5,302 nt of DNA, taken from the NCBI GenBank assembly GCA_964383905.1, contig CAYLJO010000333.1:1-5302 (forward strand). The letters run 5' to 3'. Source of the DNA: CAYLJO01 sp964383905. Lineage in GTDB: Bacteria > Acidobacteriota > Blastocatellia > Pyrinomonadales > Pyrinomonadaceae. Position numbers and translations under genes: made by a program. Below are positions 5,270 to 5,302 of this stretch, in pieces (within the stretch, counting starts at the first letter, position 1; every line of letters begins with the position of its first letter). The notes beneath the pieces are model-generated. The model was not told the origin of the DNA and ran no database searches. It saw only the letters and a program-made list of their open reading frames with translations.

Positions 5270-5302
5270 TGGTCAGTACATCGTTTCGCTAGTCGTTAGA
5301 GC

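Larger units (their letters stand above)
5196..5302. other. Structured leader-like segment at the window edge
   Basis: This segment follows the outer stem and contains the small hairpin and the AT-rich dyad described separately. It also has a weaker ATGTA/TACAT inverted repeat (5264-5268 and 5277-5281). A 31-codon ORF (ATG 5204, TAG 5297-5299) is discussed under rejected items. The gene this segment may lead into lies beyond the right edge. Confidence 0.4.

Noticed and set aside
5204..5299. 31-codon ORF starting MRLLAQSVIHTY, with AGGAG (5190-5194) nine bases upstream
   Set aside because: It runs straight through the small hairpin and the AT-rich dyad, its composition reflects those repeats (His/Tyr/Met-rich), and the apparent ribosome site is part of the outer stem arm.
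4961..5302. Integron attC site or CRISPR array
   Set aside because: The GTTAG occurrences do not fit paired GTTRRRY/RYYYAAC core sites, and there are no regularly spaced identical repeats with unique spacers.

Overview
The window most likely comes from an acidobacterium, probably Blastocatellia or a relative. I infer this from three protein types that co-occur in that phylum: a secreted protein with an 'RANIPFDF...LPAGQY' core, a membrane-anchored winged-helix/TolB-like/TPR regulator, and a di-heme CxxCH oxidoreductase of the DUF1111 (DHOR) type. No database was searched.

Layout. At 1-446 (+) is the 3' part of a small exported protein whose start lies outside the window. The stretch 447-953 has no intact gene. 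It holds a 56-codon ORF (624-794, +) that resembles the N-terminal end of a tyrosine recombinase, and a hairpin near 800-820. At 954-2912 (-) is a 652-residue regulator with an N-terminal DNA-binding domain, one membrane helix, a TolB-like domain and C-terminal TPRs. It is divergent from a secreted di-heme cytochrome-type oxidoreductase at 3187-4770 (+), whose start is fixed by a strong AAGGAGG site. The shared intergenic region (2913-3186) carries an 11-bp-phased direct repeat array abutting the regulator's start codon. That is the geometry expected of a binding site for an OmpR/PhoB-type winged helix, so autoregulation is likely and control of the oxidoreductase is possible.

The 3' end (4771-5302) has no convincing gene but is densely structured. 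A 15-bp perfect inverted repeat follows the oxidoreductase. Next comes a roughly 217-bp element (4979-5195): an 18-bp perfect outer stem, a second, near-perfect 18-bp stem stacked directly on it, and two internal hairpins forming a Y. A short hairpin and a 32-bp AT-rich dyad with an extra direct half-site follow. The outer-stem/short-linker/inner-stem order, with the two right arms contiguous and AGC directly after the left outer arm, resembles a retron msr-msd RNA, but no reverse transcriptase is visible. A mobile structured element (MITE-like) or another structured RNA (for example one linked to IscB/TnpB) remain alternatives. This element is the most interesting part of the window.
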